Positions 1-11,394 of a stretch of 64,000 nucleotides of DNA are shown piece after piece. The position numbers were made by a program, and so were the translations under genes. The stretch's first letter is position 1, and each line of letters opens with the position of its first letter. Source of the stretch: Flaccisagitta enflata (lineage: Eukaryota; Chaetognatha; Sagittoidea; Aphragmophora); NCBI GenBank assembly GCA_965153355.1, contig OZ231127.1:6076001-6140000 (forward strand), in the 5' to 3' direction. The notes beneath the pieces were generated by a model. That model ran no database searches, was not told the DNA's origin, and saw only the letters and a list, made by a program, of their open reading frames with translations.

Positions 1-587
1 ATATGAGAAAGAAAATCATAGATATAAAAACGCAACGCAATGCGTCGTCGGGCAAAAATCAAAGGCAGGGGGGGGAATCAAAAGCGACTCATTAATATAC
101 ACCCCTGATTTCTAGAAAACAAACATTAAGTAAATAATGAAACCAAACTTTTATTATATTTGGACTCACCTAAAAATAATTAGAATGCGAAGAGCGATTT
201 TCAAACAGAAATTGAGAACGACCGTTAGCTTCGTAGCGAGAATAGCCGAGCTCCGGGAAAGAAAAATTAGCCGAAAAAAACGCTCCTACGACGTTATAAT
301 CCAAATGTTTAGTGAGTTTAATTCCAACATGGACCTCCGTCGTACCGTTGATTGTTTTTTCAAACACCATCCACTGAGTCTCCAGTCTTAAATTGAATTG
401 GATAAGTATATATCTCAAGTTTCTGCAGCGTTTTTGTATAAGAAGAAGAAGAATTTATCCTCTCGAAGAAGGAGAAAAATGGCGGTGGGCTTTTCTCTTT
501 CTATTCTCGCTTTGCTGGGCTCGGCGAAAAATTTCCTCTCTTTCTTTCTCTCTCTCTCTTCTCTCTTCTTTATCGACGGTGGCAAAG

Positions 588-795
588 CGAAGCAACGATC
601 GTTGACGACGACGACGAAACCGACGGTAAAAACGACGACGGCGATGACGAAATCGACGATGAAATAGACGACGACGTCGAAAGCGATGATGACGACGATG
701 ACGACGACGCTAAGGCTGAAAGCAGGCTTGCCATGCTGAGCAAGAGAGAGAGAACCACGAGGAGAGAAATAGAGGAAAAGAGAGGAAAGAGATGA
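588..795 (+). CDS. Candidate terminal exon: acidic Asp-rich tail ending in a basic helix
   Basis: I do not recognise the protein. One frame stays open from about 442 to a TGA at 793-795 without an ATG before the acidic part, which fits a last exon rather than a whole gene. A long CT-rich tract (541-573) is followed by the first AG at 586-587, giving a plausible acceptor. From there the frame encodes a short lead, about 37 residues dominated by Asp and Glu, then a strongly charged stretch containing MLSKRERTTRREIEEK and the C-terminus RGKR. Acidic runs followed by basic helices are common in nuclear and nucleolar proteins, but that is only analogy. GACGAC repeats can also arise as simple repeats, so the coding call is moderate to low. 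No upstream exon was found in the window. Confidence 0.4.
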
Positions 796-1586
796 AAATT
801 GAATGTAGCGTGTAGCAATACCATCTCAACTAGATAACTTCTAATGGTTGTTAGTTGTTAATGTTAGTGGTTACTCTCGACGATAAGGCGTTGTCATTTA
901 AATGTTGCTACATTATTCTTTCTGTCCCTTACGTTTGCTTCATTTCCCTTTTTTTCTTCTTCTTTTGAGACCGATTCCGCTTTACCATCAGATTGGTTAC
1001 TAAAACAATCAAAACAAATATTCTCTTGCCTTAGTTTAGAGATGAATATTTTTTAACTTTTTATTCAGTTTTAGAAAAAAAATCTTTCTATAGAGAGACT
1101 AAATTCTTTTCAAAGGGAGACTAGCTCATGTTTTCTTTACTCACTCATTTTGATTTTTCTCTCGTGAATCCTTGTTAACTGGAAATAGGACGTTGCAAGC
1201 TATACAACCCCTGGTTGCAAGCTACATGAGAGAAGCAACTTGTGTGTCCATTTCAAATTTAACTATTTAATCTATCCAAAATGTTAAGTCGCACGGTCCA
1301 TCTATCTACCTATTCATCTATCTATCAAGAAAAAACCAAGCAGGTTGCCTTTGAAAGCCTTGCCAAAGCCCCTGCAACTAATAATTGATTTGAATGGTAC
1401 AACTCGTCATTTATCTTCCAGAAATAAAGTAAAAGCAACCCCCGTTACACTGACAGGGTCACACTGTCACGGCAATCTTTTGTAGCTATCAAGTTGCAAA
1501 TGATAAGCGGTCATCTCTGATGAAGAAACGTAATCAACGATTATGTTCATCCTTCCGGTCCTCTCATCCAACGTCACTTTGAGTTT

Positions 1587-1588
<2 letters not shown>

Positions 1589-1655
<67 letters not shown>
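1589..1655. repeat. (TG)n then (AG)n compound microsatellite
   Basis: About 20 TG units run directly into about 14 AG units. The long frames read through it on the minus strand (His-Thr and Leu-Ser runs) are artefacts. Confidence 0.95.
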
Positions 1656-1659
<4 letters not shown>

Positions 1660-2559
1660 AAATAAATGAGGAATCCTGTGTCTGGCCTTTCCAAATCCTA
1701 ATCGTGACACAAAAACCCGCCAATTTGCCAGCAAAAAGAAAAAGTAACAGGAACAGCTGATGTTTCTTTGAAGAGCGAAATGTTGTTTTTCATCAATTAG
1801 AATCCTCGAGTTCGCAACTCTTCCTGTCTTCATTCATATTCAAGCGACTGAGTTGCGTAATCGATTTCCCCCCCCCCCCCTCCTCAGGCTCCTCATGCTT
1901 TTCCGCGCATCTCGGCGAGAAAAACACATTTTAATCTACACCTCGATTAGTCATGAGAGAAAGTTTTGAATATCATCATTTAATATGATATTTTTTAAAA
2001 AAGTTCATCTAGGAACTTTTACTTGGCATGGTGAGGATATTATTATATGTACCAAGTTACACGAACTTTGTAATCAAGCGGCACTCCTTCAAAGTCCTTT
2101 CATAAATTTATATACATCGGAAATTACGAGCTGTGGAAACTTTTTGATTCAAATATAAACTTAGGTCCTTATCTATCTTCAGATCTTTTCTCTTCTTCAT
2201 CTTGGTCACGTGGTATCAACAACAACAACAACAACAATCGAGATGAAGGTTAAAAGCGTGGAAACCAAATCCTCAATTTATGATGGAGAGAAAGAAAGAA
2301 AGAGGAAGTGGCAATCCTGTACCTTGAACTAGGTTTTAGGACACCAGTTTACCGCGACCCACAATTGTCAAAGACGAAGAGCATCTTGTTGGAATCTTGT
2401 GTGAAACACGATTGTTCACTGTGTAGCTGCAACTGTGCTGTGTCGCGTCCGCGAGACGGATCCTAGAAAAGACGCTTCAATGCAGATTGAGCATATTTTG
2501 CATACAACTAAGGCTTTGGAATGTTCTACATAATTTTTGAATTCACCATATTCAATCGG

Positions 2560-2688
2560 AAACAAGGCCGGATACACGGCAATCCAGTCGCGGAAGGTTG
2601 GGTAGGAGCAGTTTTTAAAATATTTCGGTCCGACGGACTTACCGACCGTCACGGCAAGGTGTAGAGTCGCGTGTCCGTGACTAAAAAC
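2560..2688 (-). mobile_element. Family A (GTCY)n Helitron-like element, short copy
   Basis: Begins with the family end AACAAGGCCGGATACACGG and closes with TAGAGTCGCGTGTCCGTGAC then TAAAAA, the family hairpin end. Much of the interior, including the long GTCY core, is reduced. It lies on the same orientation as the copies near 12.8 and 30.4 kb. Confidence 0.75.
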
Positions 2689-2895
2689 TCCTCGATTTTG
2701 AATGTAGAATGTAGAAATCACAGAGTGCTAGCTAGATAAATTTATAGAAAATGTGAGCTTGAAATTGAACGGTCACCTCTCAATCTCAACCTTAAAATGT
2801 TTTGGTTTCATCCCCTTTTTTGCATTCCTTTTTTTTTTTTCTTTTTTTTTTTGCAGCGATGAGGAATTCCCCCAATTGTCTTTCCCAATTAAATT

Positions 2896-2905
2896 AGAGA
2901 GAGAA

Positions 2906-2942
<37 letters not shown>
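2896..2942. repeat. (GA)n microsatellite
   Basis: Interrupted GA dinucleotide run, preceded by a poly-T/pyrimidine stretch at 2813-2853. Confidence 0.9.
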
Positions 2943-2944
<2 letters not shown>

Positions 2945-3197
2945 CCATTTACACACACTCCCCTTCTTTTTTTTCGATTGAGGAATAATCTCGATGATTG
3001 GCCTTTAAAAATAAGAAACGGAGACGAGCAAAAACTCTCCCGACTGTCTCTCTCGCTCTCTCTGTCTCTCTATCTCTCTCTCTAGATCTCTGTCTCTCTT
3101 TTTCTCCCTCTTTTGCGGATATTAAACTTTTAAGACGGGCAAAACCCGATGACGCCTGACGACGCCGTTACTCGTCGCGAAAGTAAACGGCAATTGC

Positions 3198-3199
<2 letters not shown>

Positions 3200-3255
<56 letters not shown>
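3200..3255. repeat. (CT)n microsatellite
   Basis: Uninterrupted CT run of about 28 units, followed by a further TTTC-rich pyrimidine stretch to about 3410. Confidence 0.95.
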
Positions 3256-3260
<5 letters not shown>

Positions 3261-3533
3261 AGAGGAAGGAGAGGAAAGGCGCAAAATTTAGGTTTCTCTG
3301 ATATTCCGAGTTTCTCTTTCTTTTTTTCCATTTTCTCATTTCTCTTTTTCTTTCTTTCCTTCTTTCTTTCTTTCGCTTTCTCTCGATTTCTTCTTTCTCC
3401 GCTTCTTTTTCTTCTGGAGGCTTCACAGTTATTCCGTTTTCTAGATTCTAACTCTTCTATTTCCACTATACTGATGAGACATATCCAAGGAGACGAGAGA
3501 GAAACGAACGCGCTCAGAGGCCTTCAACTGAGC

Positions 3534-3601
<68 letters not shown>
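3534..3601. repeat. (GA)n microsatellite
   Basis: Pure GA run of about 34 units immediately upstream of the candidate coding block at 3635. Confidence 0.95.
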
Positions 3602-3604
<3 letters not shown>

Positions 3605-3634
3605 GAGTTAACGCCAAACTAATGCCAAAGATAG

Positions 3635-3826
3635 AAGCTCGTTGGTTCTCTTGCACGAGGCGCTATTGGATTAATGTTAGGAGGTTTCATAAGTATCGCC
3701 TGGGATGAAGTTGAAAGCTTCGTTGAGGAGAATCTTTTCTACTCCGTTAGCCATAACTCTCCGAGTCTCGATGCCTTCCAACAGTGCGATGGGCAAAGAC
3801 CTCCAATACGAGGCCTAACAGGATAG
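3635..3826 (+). CDS. Candidate coding block with one hydrophobic segment, unknown product
   Basis: Not recognised. A frame of 63 codons starts just after an in-frame TAG that would itself serve as the AG of an acceptor (GATAG at 3630-3634), and ends at TAG 3824-3826. The product would have a hydrophobic segment (AIGLMLGGFISIAW, about residues 11-24) followed by an acidic stretch (DEVESFVEENLFYSV) and a polar tail. The codons look ordinary and the tract is not repetitive, which is the main reason for listing it. The acceptor lacks a pyrimidine tract (the flank is GA repeat), so this may be chance. No partner exon was found. Confidence 0.25.
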   Translation, partial: KLVGSLARGAIGLMLGGFISIAWDEVESFVEENLFYSVSHNSPSLDAFQQCDGQRPPIRGLTG

Positions 3827-3944
3827 TTGTTAGCGTGTTTCTAACTTCTTTTGCTGGAGATCTGAGTTACCTCGGTCTGGAGAGCAACTAACGGTTTTTT
3901 CTTCTCCTCAATGCATTCAATCTCCTCGTTTTTCTTTTTTTCGC

Positions 3945-4011
<67 letters not shown>

Positions 4012-4016
4012 ATAAT

Positions 4017-4077
<61 letters not shown>
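3945..4077. repeat. (CT)n / (GA)n inverted pair, hairpin-forming
   Basis: About 32 CT units (3945-4009), an 11-base spacer, then about 29 GA units (4020-4077). The two runs are complementary to each other on the same strand, so the tract is a near-perfect 130-base palindrome made of purine/pyrimidine repeats. Confidence 0.95.
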
Positions 4078-4079
<2 letters not shown>

Positions 4080-5070
4080 GAAACTGAATGTTATAGCAAG
4101 CTGCCACGATGAAGGGAAAAGGAAAAGGCGAGGGTTGAAGTACAGCGAGAGAGTTGATGATGACGCCTCCGTCTGACTCCCCCACGAGGTACCGCGTATT
4201 CCTCTTCCCCCTCCGCATCGATAACACAGAGTCCTTGATGTTAGTAAAGTGACAGGCAGTTTGCCTCGTCCAAGATCGTATCGGCCTTTGATAAGCGGCC
4301 TCCCGCAAGCGGACTAACTGAGACTGCTAAAGTGGGCGCCTGTAACAAGAAGAGATAACATAAATGCTGGCGAAACGAAGCGTTTAGAGGAGAAGGATAA
4401 TTTGTGCCGAAATTCTTCAGGAGCTGGCGAAAAAAGTCTCGGTACAAATATATTGCAATTATAAGTAAGGAATCGAGAGAAGGTTTATCTCTCTCCTTGT
4501 GTGCGTGTGTCTCCTCCTTTTTTCCTAAGTCGTGTCCATTGTGATGATATGAAGGTTTTTGTTGAGGAAATTGTGTAAAATTCATTAAGATTCTTCGCCG
4601 TTTAATCGGCGATTGTTTCTGATGATTTTGATCGAGCTAACTCCTCCGTAGTTCCACACTGTACATGGACACATCTCACGAGTTTAATCTATGTAACAAA
4701 ATTGATAACGATAACTAAATTGATAACGATATAGTATTCAGTTGTGTGCACCTGCTAGTAGTGCTGTAAAGCAACAACACTGATACAAATTCACCGGATG
4801 AAGCTGAACCGGTGATGTTTATCTCGTGAGCAAAATCAGAAGTCTTACTTTACACACTTTATTTATAGAATAGTATAAGCCTATCATTTATGAACCGACC
4901 ACCGATGTACCGATCATGATCAATAATTTCCTTTTTATAAGTTCTCGACTGCTTTGATATATCGGGGAATATTCAATGGGAGGAAACGCCTTTTCAAGGA
5001 TGATTCGCGACGTTGCGATTAAAACCATTCACAAACGAAGGCACATCCTTAATGATGATTATTTGTTCGG

Positions 5071-5190
5071 TTTTTAGGTGCGACAAAGCACCTCTTGAAC
5101 TGGCTGTGTCCGTCGGTCGGTCGGTTGGTAACGCATTCGTTCGACGACCCACACGTCGCACCTTATTGGCCTACTTGGCCTTGTTCTTCG
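5071..5190 (+). mobile_element. Family B element (variant of family A)
   Basis: Starts at TTTTTAGGTGCGACAAAG, has a short GTCGGTCGGTCGGTTGG core, and ends CTTATTGGCCTACTTGGCCTTG. The same end (CTTATTGGCCTTAACTTGGC) closes the element at 48.3-48.6 kb, which defines this variant. Confidence 0.65.
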
Positions 5191-6439
5191 CGAGCTTGAT
5201 TTTTTGAGACAGTTAAACAGTGGTATAACATGATATATATTATGGTATATCGTGGCAGAGGGAGAAATTGGCATAAATCTAATGAGCGTGGAAGCTGACG
5301 TGATTATTTTCTGTCCTAATACTTTTTTGTATGTGAAAAAAAAATGAGAAGAATTGAATGTCTTTAACGATCATGCAGTATCTGCGTATCTTGGCTGCTT
5401 TTATGAAGGATATCTTTGTCTCACGGCATTAACTTTTCAATGTCTTCATACGTAAGAGACCCTCGGACCAATGTACCAACAATTGTTAACGCAGCGAATG
5501 AAAACGAAAAATGTACATTTTCTTTGCGCTTTGGGGAATATGTTGGGGACGAAAAAACTACCAACGCACGGTCAAAGAATCACTCGTCGAAGGGGACAGG
5601 GGGAGGGAGGGTTAGTGGAAATGCTGTTTTTGTTATACTTAAAGAATCTATTAGTATGGACCATCACAATCGGATGTGTCAATGTGTATAAGGTCTTTTG
5701 ATCAACCCATCAACATTAGATGATAAGATAAATAAATTCCACAATCTTTAGCATTTTTTTTTAATTTTATTTATTTTTCATTTTTTTAAAACCCTTATTT
5801 AACCCTTAATTTCTAATCAGTCAGAGGACAAAACACTATTGGTATATGTATCATACTATTAGTTTTGATTCAATATACTGCTCGTAAATGAAATATTGTA
5901 TGAAATAATCAATTGCTCTAATAACAGTTGGCTATAACATTCAAAATATTATATGCAATAAATAAATGTTAGAATTACAGCCGGCTTTATTGCTACAATA
6001 CTGTAACATTACAGGGGGCTATAATTTAAACTTCTAGTTATGGCATATAATACTTTATCAATTATCAATATGTTAGAGCAAAATCAACAATATGATATAT
6101 GTACATATTATGTTCTGTCCACTGACTGTATATTACTGTTGTTGATTAGGTATTAGAGAAATTGGTTACAGGATTTATGAAGTTGAAATGCTTTGCTATT
6201 TTGATGTTAATTCTTGCTGTAAATGGAAATAATTTCTTTATCATTATAGGAGATAAAAAATTTTCTCAAGAAGTTTCTAAGTTTTATTTTCTACAAATCT
6301 AAGTGCAGTCAATAAAAGTATTTATATTTTTGCTTATCTTTAATTATTAAGAAATAAATAAAAGATAAATTTTCAAAATTAATGTTTTTACATCTTCTGA
6401 AAATGATCAGATTAAAAGAACTTTTGCATAGGACCAAAC

Positions 6440-6628
6440 CATAAGTTCGCGACGGATACACGGCTACCGAAGTCGCGTGCGGGTGGGCAGGGACCAAAGT
6501 TGAGGTCACCAGACCATTTTGGCAGGAGCAGTGAGGCCAAAGAAATAAAATCAGAAAAAAATTAAAGTGTGACCGACCAACCGACCGACGGACAAAGCGG
6601 GTTGTAGAGTCGCGTGCACGCGGCTTAA
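6440..6628 (-). mobile_element. Family A (GTCY)n Helitron-like element
   Basis: Reads CGGATACACGGCTACCGAAG, GTGCGGGTGGGCAGGG, a TGTGACCGACCAACCGACCG core, and GTAGAGTCGCGTGCACGCGG then CTTAAAA. All four family landmarks are present in order, so this is close to full length (about 190 bp). Confidence 0.85.
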
Positions 6629-6849
6629 AATGCAAAAGAAATCTGGCAGATAACAAAGGCCGCTGCCCAAAGAGTTTCAAAATTGTACGCAACTGACAAG
6701 TGACACACCATCTTTATATAGGATTTGTCACTTTTTGCATCAATGATCTCAATTCATGACTTTCTCCGTGCTAATTGCTTCTTCCAACGCACTCAAGCAC
6801 ACAGAAAATCACAATGGCAGGGTCAAAATTTCGCCTTCTTCAACTCGAT

Positions 6850-6928
6850 CACCATGACGGACCAATGGACCCACGAACCGACGGACGGAAAAAGCCTCTT
6901 GTAGAGTTGCGTGGCCGTAACTAAAAAA
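6850..6928 (-). mobile_element. Family A element, partial (hairpin end)
   Basis: GACGGACCAATGGACCCACG core followed by CTCTTGTAGAGTTGCGTGG and CCGTAACTAAAAAAG. The GGCCGG end is missing. Confidence 0.6.
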
Positions 6929-7492
6929 GCCAAGTCATTTAACTCAAGTGTGGCCAAGAGACCGCCATAGTGGCTAAAAGACTCGCGTGCAAGTGACTAA
7001 AATGGATTAAGGCCGTTTCATTAGAACGAAAATGACAAAAAGTCCGCGACCCTATACGGTATAAGTCAACTTTACTGAAACATTCAATTTCAAGATGATC
7101 TGTTAACTAGTCAAATAACACGTAATAATGAACCTAGACAAAAAACAATTATGCGATGAAAACGATTTTACGTGAGTTATAACGCGCCTACTAGAAGCCA
7201 ACCAAATTTTCAATTTAAGTGTTGGACAATTTTTGTTTACATCTGGAAAAGAACTGACAATATTTCATTAGTTGAAATGTCGTGAATTCACACCAGTGCT
7301 TTCAATGACAATATATGAAGCTACTTTTGAGAGACATTTCGGCTGCTGCATTGCTTGCAAAAAGAGAGAAATGGATGAAAACAAGGTGGAATGAATGGAT
7401 TTATTTGATGTACAATTACAAAGCAGAATAACAATCTGTGAAATTGTGAAAGGCCTGCATCGACGGATAGCTTATGAAAGCTCTCAAATTCT

Positions 7493-7695
7493 TTCAGTCG
7501 CGTGCACGCGACTCTACACACCGCTTTGTCCGTCCGTCCGTCCGTCCGTCTGTCAGTTCATCACACTTTTAATTTTTTTATCAATTTTATTTCTTTAAGT
7601 AATTTTAAGGTATACTAAGTTATTTAAGTCGTTCTAAGTCATTCTAAATCAATCTGTAAGTCTCGCACGCGACTTATAGGTGTTGGCCTTGTAGG
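7493..7695 (+). mobile_element. Family A element, 'TTATAGGTGTTGGCC' variant
   Basis: Starts CAGTCGCGTGCACGCGACTC with the perfect 16-base palindrome GTCGCGTGCACGCGAC, has GTCCGTCCGTCCGTCCGTCT, a T-rich interior with AAGTCATTCTAA-type repeats, and ends CGCACGCGACTTATAGGTG then TTGGCCTTGT. The same variant ends occur at 35.61 and 37.41 kb. Confidence 0.85.
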
Positions 7696-7985
7696 TCCTC
7701 ATACTTCACAATCTTCACATCTTCACATCTTCACATAGGGTTTACATTCGTAACTAAGGATAGATGAACAGCAGCTGAAGATGCGGAGATGCAACTGAAA
7801 AAAAATATTTTGATTGTAAGCGGATGGTTTAATGTCGGTAAACACAAAAAGGCAAAGAAATTCTTTGCGCGAGAAATAATCTTGACAATGAAAAGAATCC
7901 ATGAAATTCGATTAATCAAGATATCGGCTGTTTAGGGACGAATTGTCTCAAGTTTGCCGCCAAAAAACCATCATCGCTTTTGCTT

Positions 7986-8182
<197 letters not shown>

Positions 8183-8639
8183 AGTTTTTTTGCTTTTTCC
8201 CATTTTTGTTGTCTTCAGCCTTGGCTTTTGTTGGGATTTTTTGAGTGAGAAAAGACAGAAGGGAAAGAAAAAAAAACTTCATGAGAAATTTAAAACTCAT
8301 TTTGAGGAGTAGTAGGAAAAAAATATAATAATAATAACTCCGTTCCGAGGATCTCGATTAATTTCTATAACAAGGAGAATCCCATCATTCTAATTTCTTT
8401 TTGCTTTTTAAATCCTTTGAGATGACTTTTATTTTATTTTTTTAAAACTCGCCGTTGCAGTGCAGTGATGAATTATTCATCGGCGAAGCGACTAGCAAGG
8501 TAAGTAAAGAGTCAGTTCTTCGATACCGATGCCGCCTCGTCTCTCCGTTAATGACATGAATTGGGTTTTGTCTGTCATACGGGTACACGTGGTTGATAAA
8601 TGTCTGTTTGTCTGTTCTCATTTCATCAACTCAGGTCAT

Positions 8640-8706
8640 TCTAGTTTTCATCACTGCCCCTGCCCACCCGCACGCGACTTCGGTAGCCGTGTATCCGGCC
8701 TTGTTT
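8640..8706 (+). mobile_element. Family A element, GGCCTTGTT end only
   Basis: CACTGCCCCTGCCCACCCGC, ACGCGACTTCGGTAGCC and GTGTATCCGGCCTTGTTTC match the family end. The hairpin end and GTCY core are not evident upstream. Confidence 0.6.
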
Positions 8707-8789
8707 CTTTTGCGACATGGTCATGGGCTCTTTCACGAATAGTTAAGACATAATGCCCTCTCTCTCTGTCACTGGTCGAACACAAAAAA

Positions 8790-10030
8790 AAGGTCATGGG
8801 CTTTTTTTTGCAGGCAGTTTTCAATTTTGTCAAGGGCTTCTCACTCTTTAATAGGGTGACGATGGTCATGAGCGCAAGTAGGTTGATTAAGTGTAGCTCG
8901 AACTGTAACATGTCAAAGATGATAATTGGCCATCTTTTAAGCAATTGTGATTAAGGTCTCATGTACTCATAAGAGGTCATTTGTAGTTTGACGAGGGCCT
9001 TCTCCCACTTTATCATGTTGAAGATGGCCGTTATTTGTCTGACAAAAGCTTCTAGCACTGTAATAGATCAAAAATGGCCATGAGTGGTTTGACAAAGGTT
9101 TTTGGCACTTAAATAGGTCAAAGATGGTCATGTGCTTTTTTGCAAGCAGTTTGAGGAAGGGCCTAACCCACTGTAATAGGCCAAAGATGATCATTAGTGG
9201 TTTGACAAAGGCTTCTGGCACTGTAATAGGTCAAAGATGGTCATGTGCTTTTTTTGCAAGCAGTTTAAAGAGGGGCCTCTCGCACTGTAACAGGCCAAAG
9301 ATGGTCATTAGTGGTTTAACAAAGGCTTCTGGCACTGTAATAGGTCAAAGATGGTCATGTGCTTTTTTTATGCAAGCAGTTTGAAGAGGGGCCTGTCGCA
9401 CTGTAACAGGCCAAAGATGGTCATTAGTGGTTTGACAAAGGCTTTTGGCACTGTAATAGGTCAAAGATGGTCATGTGCTTTTTTTTTGCAAGCAGTTTGA
9501 AGAGGAACCTCACCCACTGTAATAGGCCAAAGATGGTCATGTGCTTTTTAGATGCGTCCTCGCATCTCTATAAGAGGGTTTGTCCGTCCTTTCATCAGTC
9601 GGTCTGTCCGTCGGTCTGTCCGTCTGTCCGTCCGTCCATTACACCTGTGCAAAAACCGCGGTTTTTGGCCGTTTTCGGCCACGACGTGATCCTACACTGA
9701 ATCTACTGCGAGACAAACATGATTTGAGAGCCTCCATTACTACTCTTGTCGTTCCATTTGTCTGTTTGTCCATCTGTCAATCCATATGTGTCACATGATC
9801 AATATACGCAGAGACACAGTCTGGACACATCGTTGCCAGTTCGGGCTTTTTTTTTTGCAAGCAGTTTGAAGAGGGGCCTCACCCACTGTAATAGGTCAAA
9901 GATGGTCATGTGCTTTTTTTTTGCAAGCAGTTTGGAGAGGCCTCTCGCACTGTAACAGGCCAAAGATGGTCATTAGTGGTTTGACAAAGGCTTTTGGCAC
10001 TGTAATAGGTCAAAGATGGTCATGTGCTTT
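8790..10030. repeat. Tandem array of ~115-bp units
   Basis: Repeated landmarks in order: TTTGCAAGCAGTTTGAAGAG, GGGCCTCTCGCACTGTAA, CAGGCCAAAGATGGTCATTA, GTGGTTTGACAAAGGCTT, TTGGCACTGTAATAGGTC and AAAGATGGTCATGTGC. Roughly eight units occur, degenerate toward 8790 and more alike toward 10 kb. A family C element (GATGCGTCCTCGCATCTC) interrupts the array near 9550-9830. The array resumes at 11.4 kb beyond the family D element. Short frames read through it have no coding significance. Confidence 0.9.
9550..9835 (+). mobile_element. Family C element (GATGCGTCCTCGCATC hairpin, GTCY core)
   Basis: TTTTTAGATGCGTCCTCGCATCTC followed by ATAAGAGGGTTTGTCCGTCC and a GTCNGTCY stretch, later CACGACGTGATCCTACACTG and a CAGAGACACAGTCTGGACAC end. 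Copies with the same start lie at 45.84 and 46.99 kb. The hairpin analogue of family A (GTCGCGTGCACGCGAC) is here GATGCGTCCTCGCATC. Confidence 0.6.
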
Positions 10031-10149
10031 TTTGGGCAGCGGCCCCGAAGGGGCCGATGACCTATGCTTTCACACAGGAGAAATTTCTCCTTCTTCTCCT
10101 CCTACATCCCCCCCCCTCCCCGTTGAGACCCAAATCCTAGTCTCAAGGC

Positions 10150-10520
10150 CCTAATCCCAGCCCCAAAGCTCAATTCTGAGCCTCAAAGCTCAAATCCGAG
10201 CCTCAAAGCTCAAATCTCAGCCTCAAAGCTCAAATCCCAGCCTTGAGGCTCAAATCCAGCCTCGAGGCTCAAATCTCAGCCTTGAGGCTCAAATCCCAGC
10301 CTCAAGGCTCAAACCCAAGCCTCAAAGCTCAAATCCCAGTCTTGAGGCTCAAATCCCAGTCTCGAGGCTCAAATCCCAGTCTCCAGGTTCAAATCCCAGC
10401 CTCAAGGCTCAAATACCAGCCTTGAGGCCCAAATCCTAGCCTCAAGGCTGAAATCCCAGCCTTGAGGCTGAAATCCCAGCCTTGAGGCTCAAATCCCAGC
10501 GTTGAGGCTCAAATATCAGC
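10150..10520. repeat. ~20-bp minisatellite (CTCAAATCCCAGCCTCGAGG)
   Basis: About 18 imperfect copies, varying between CCTTGAGG, CCTCAAAG and CCTCGAGG. It lies inside a family D element. Confidence 0.92.
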
Positions 10521-10829
10521 TAACAGGTCGCCCAAGGGCAATATGTGGTCAGCGATACCCGTTGCCCTGCTTCGAGGGATTGTGAATTGGAGTGAGGGGA
10601 AGCAGGGCAGCGGCCCCGAAGGGGACGAAGTCCTGTAGAACACAGGGGGACTTTCGTTTGTCCTGCCTGAAGAAGTGGATGAGATGCTAAAGAGGCCTTC
10701 AAGAGCCTAAACTGAGGTCTAAGAAGGCTTATGTAAGGCCTAAGAATGCCAATCTGAAGTATGTAAGGGCTGACTTGAGGCTTGAGAGAGATGGATTAAG
10801 GCCCGAAAGGTCAGAGGACTGATTTGAAG

Positions 10830-11140
10830 CCTGAAAGCAATAAGTTGAGGCTTAGATAGCTGATTTGCGGCCTGAGAGGCTTAATTTCAGGCCTGAGAGG
10901 TCTAATCTGAGGCCTGAGAGGCCTGGTTTGAGGCCTGAGAATTTGGATTTGTGGCCCTAGAAGCCTAATTTGAGGCCTGAGAGGCCAGGTTTGAGGCCTG
11001 AGAGGCCGGATTTGAGGCCTGAGAGGCCGGATTTGAGGCCTGAGAGGCTGGATTTGAGGCCTGAGAGGCTGGATTTGAGGCCTGAGAGGCTGGATTTGAG
11101 GCCTGAGAGGCCAGATTTGAGGCCTGAGAGGCCTCGAGGG
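10830..11140. repeat. 21-bp minisatellite (GGATTTGAGGCCTGAGAGGC)
   Basis: About 14 copies, most uniform from 10990 to 11130. It reads as a period-7 amino-acid repeat in several frames on both strands, a consequence of 21 being divisible by three, so the apparent proteins are artefacts. A related repeat is in the family D copies at 42.56 and 56.08 kb. Confidence 0.92.
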
Positions 11141-11394
11141 GTGGGACGGACGGACGGACGAACGAACGAACAAAAGTCCCCCTGTGTTCTACAGGACTTC
11201 GGGGGCCGCTGCTCAAATCCCAGCTGCAAGGCTCATATCCCAGCCTCCAGGCCCTAATTTCAGCCTTGAAGCTCAAATAAAAACAGCATCGGTCATCGGC
11301 CCCTTCGGGGCTGCTGCCCCTCTAACTACCTCACACCTACATTCACTCACATAGGGGCAACGGGTACCGCTGACCATCTAACGCTTTTGCGACT

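Larger units (their letters stand above)
10034..11390. mobile_element. Family D hairpin element(s) enclosing two minisatellites
   Basis: Starts GGGCAGCGGCCCCGAAGGGG (a CGGCCCC/GGGGCCG palindrome) and ends GGCCCCTTCGGGGCTGCTGC with CAACGGGTACCGCTGACCAT, so the outer ends are inverted. Nested copies of the same ends occur at about 10524-10670 (GGTCAGCGATACCCGTTGCC then GGCAGCGGCCCCGAAGGGG) and 11165-11215 (CTACAGGACTTCGGGGGCCG). The structure looks like one or two family D elements in opposite orientation with expanded interiors, sitting inside the 115-bp array. Confidence 0.7.

Noticed and set aside
137-418. 80-codon frames on both strands near the window start
   Set aside because: Opposite-strand frames of similar length and quality overlap. 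There is a GTGAGT donor on minus but no phase-compatible partner exon.
10957-11276. Period-7 proline/arginine repeat proteins on both strands
   Set aside because: The 21-bp minisatellite keeps every frame open. Several frames on each strand are equally good, so none is evidence of coding.
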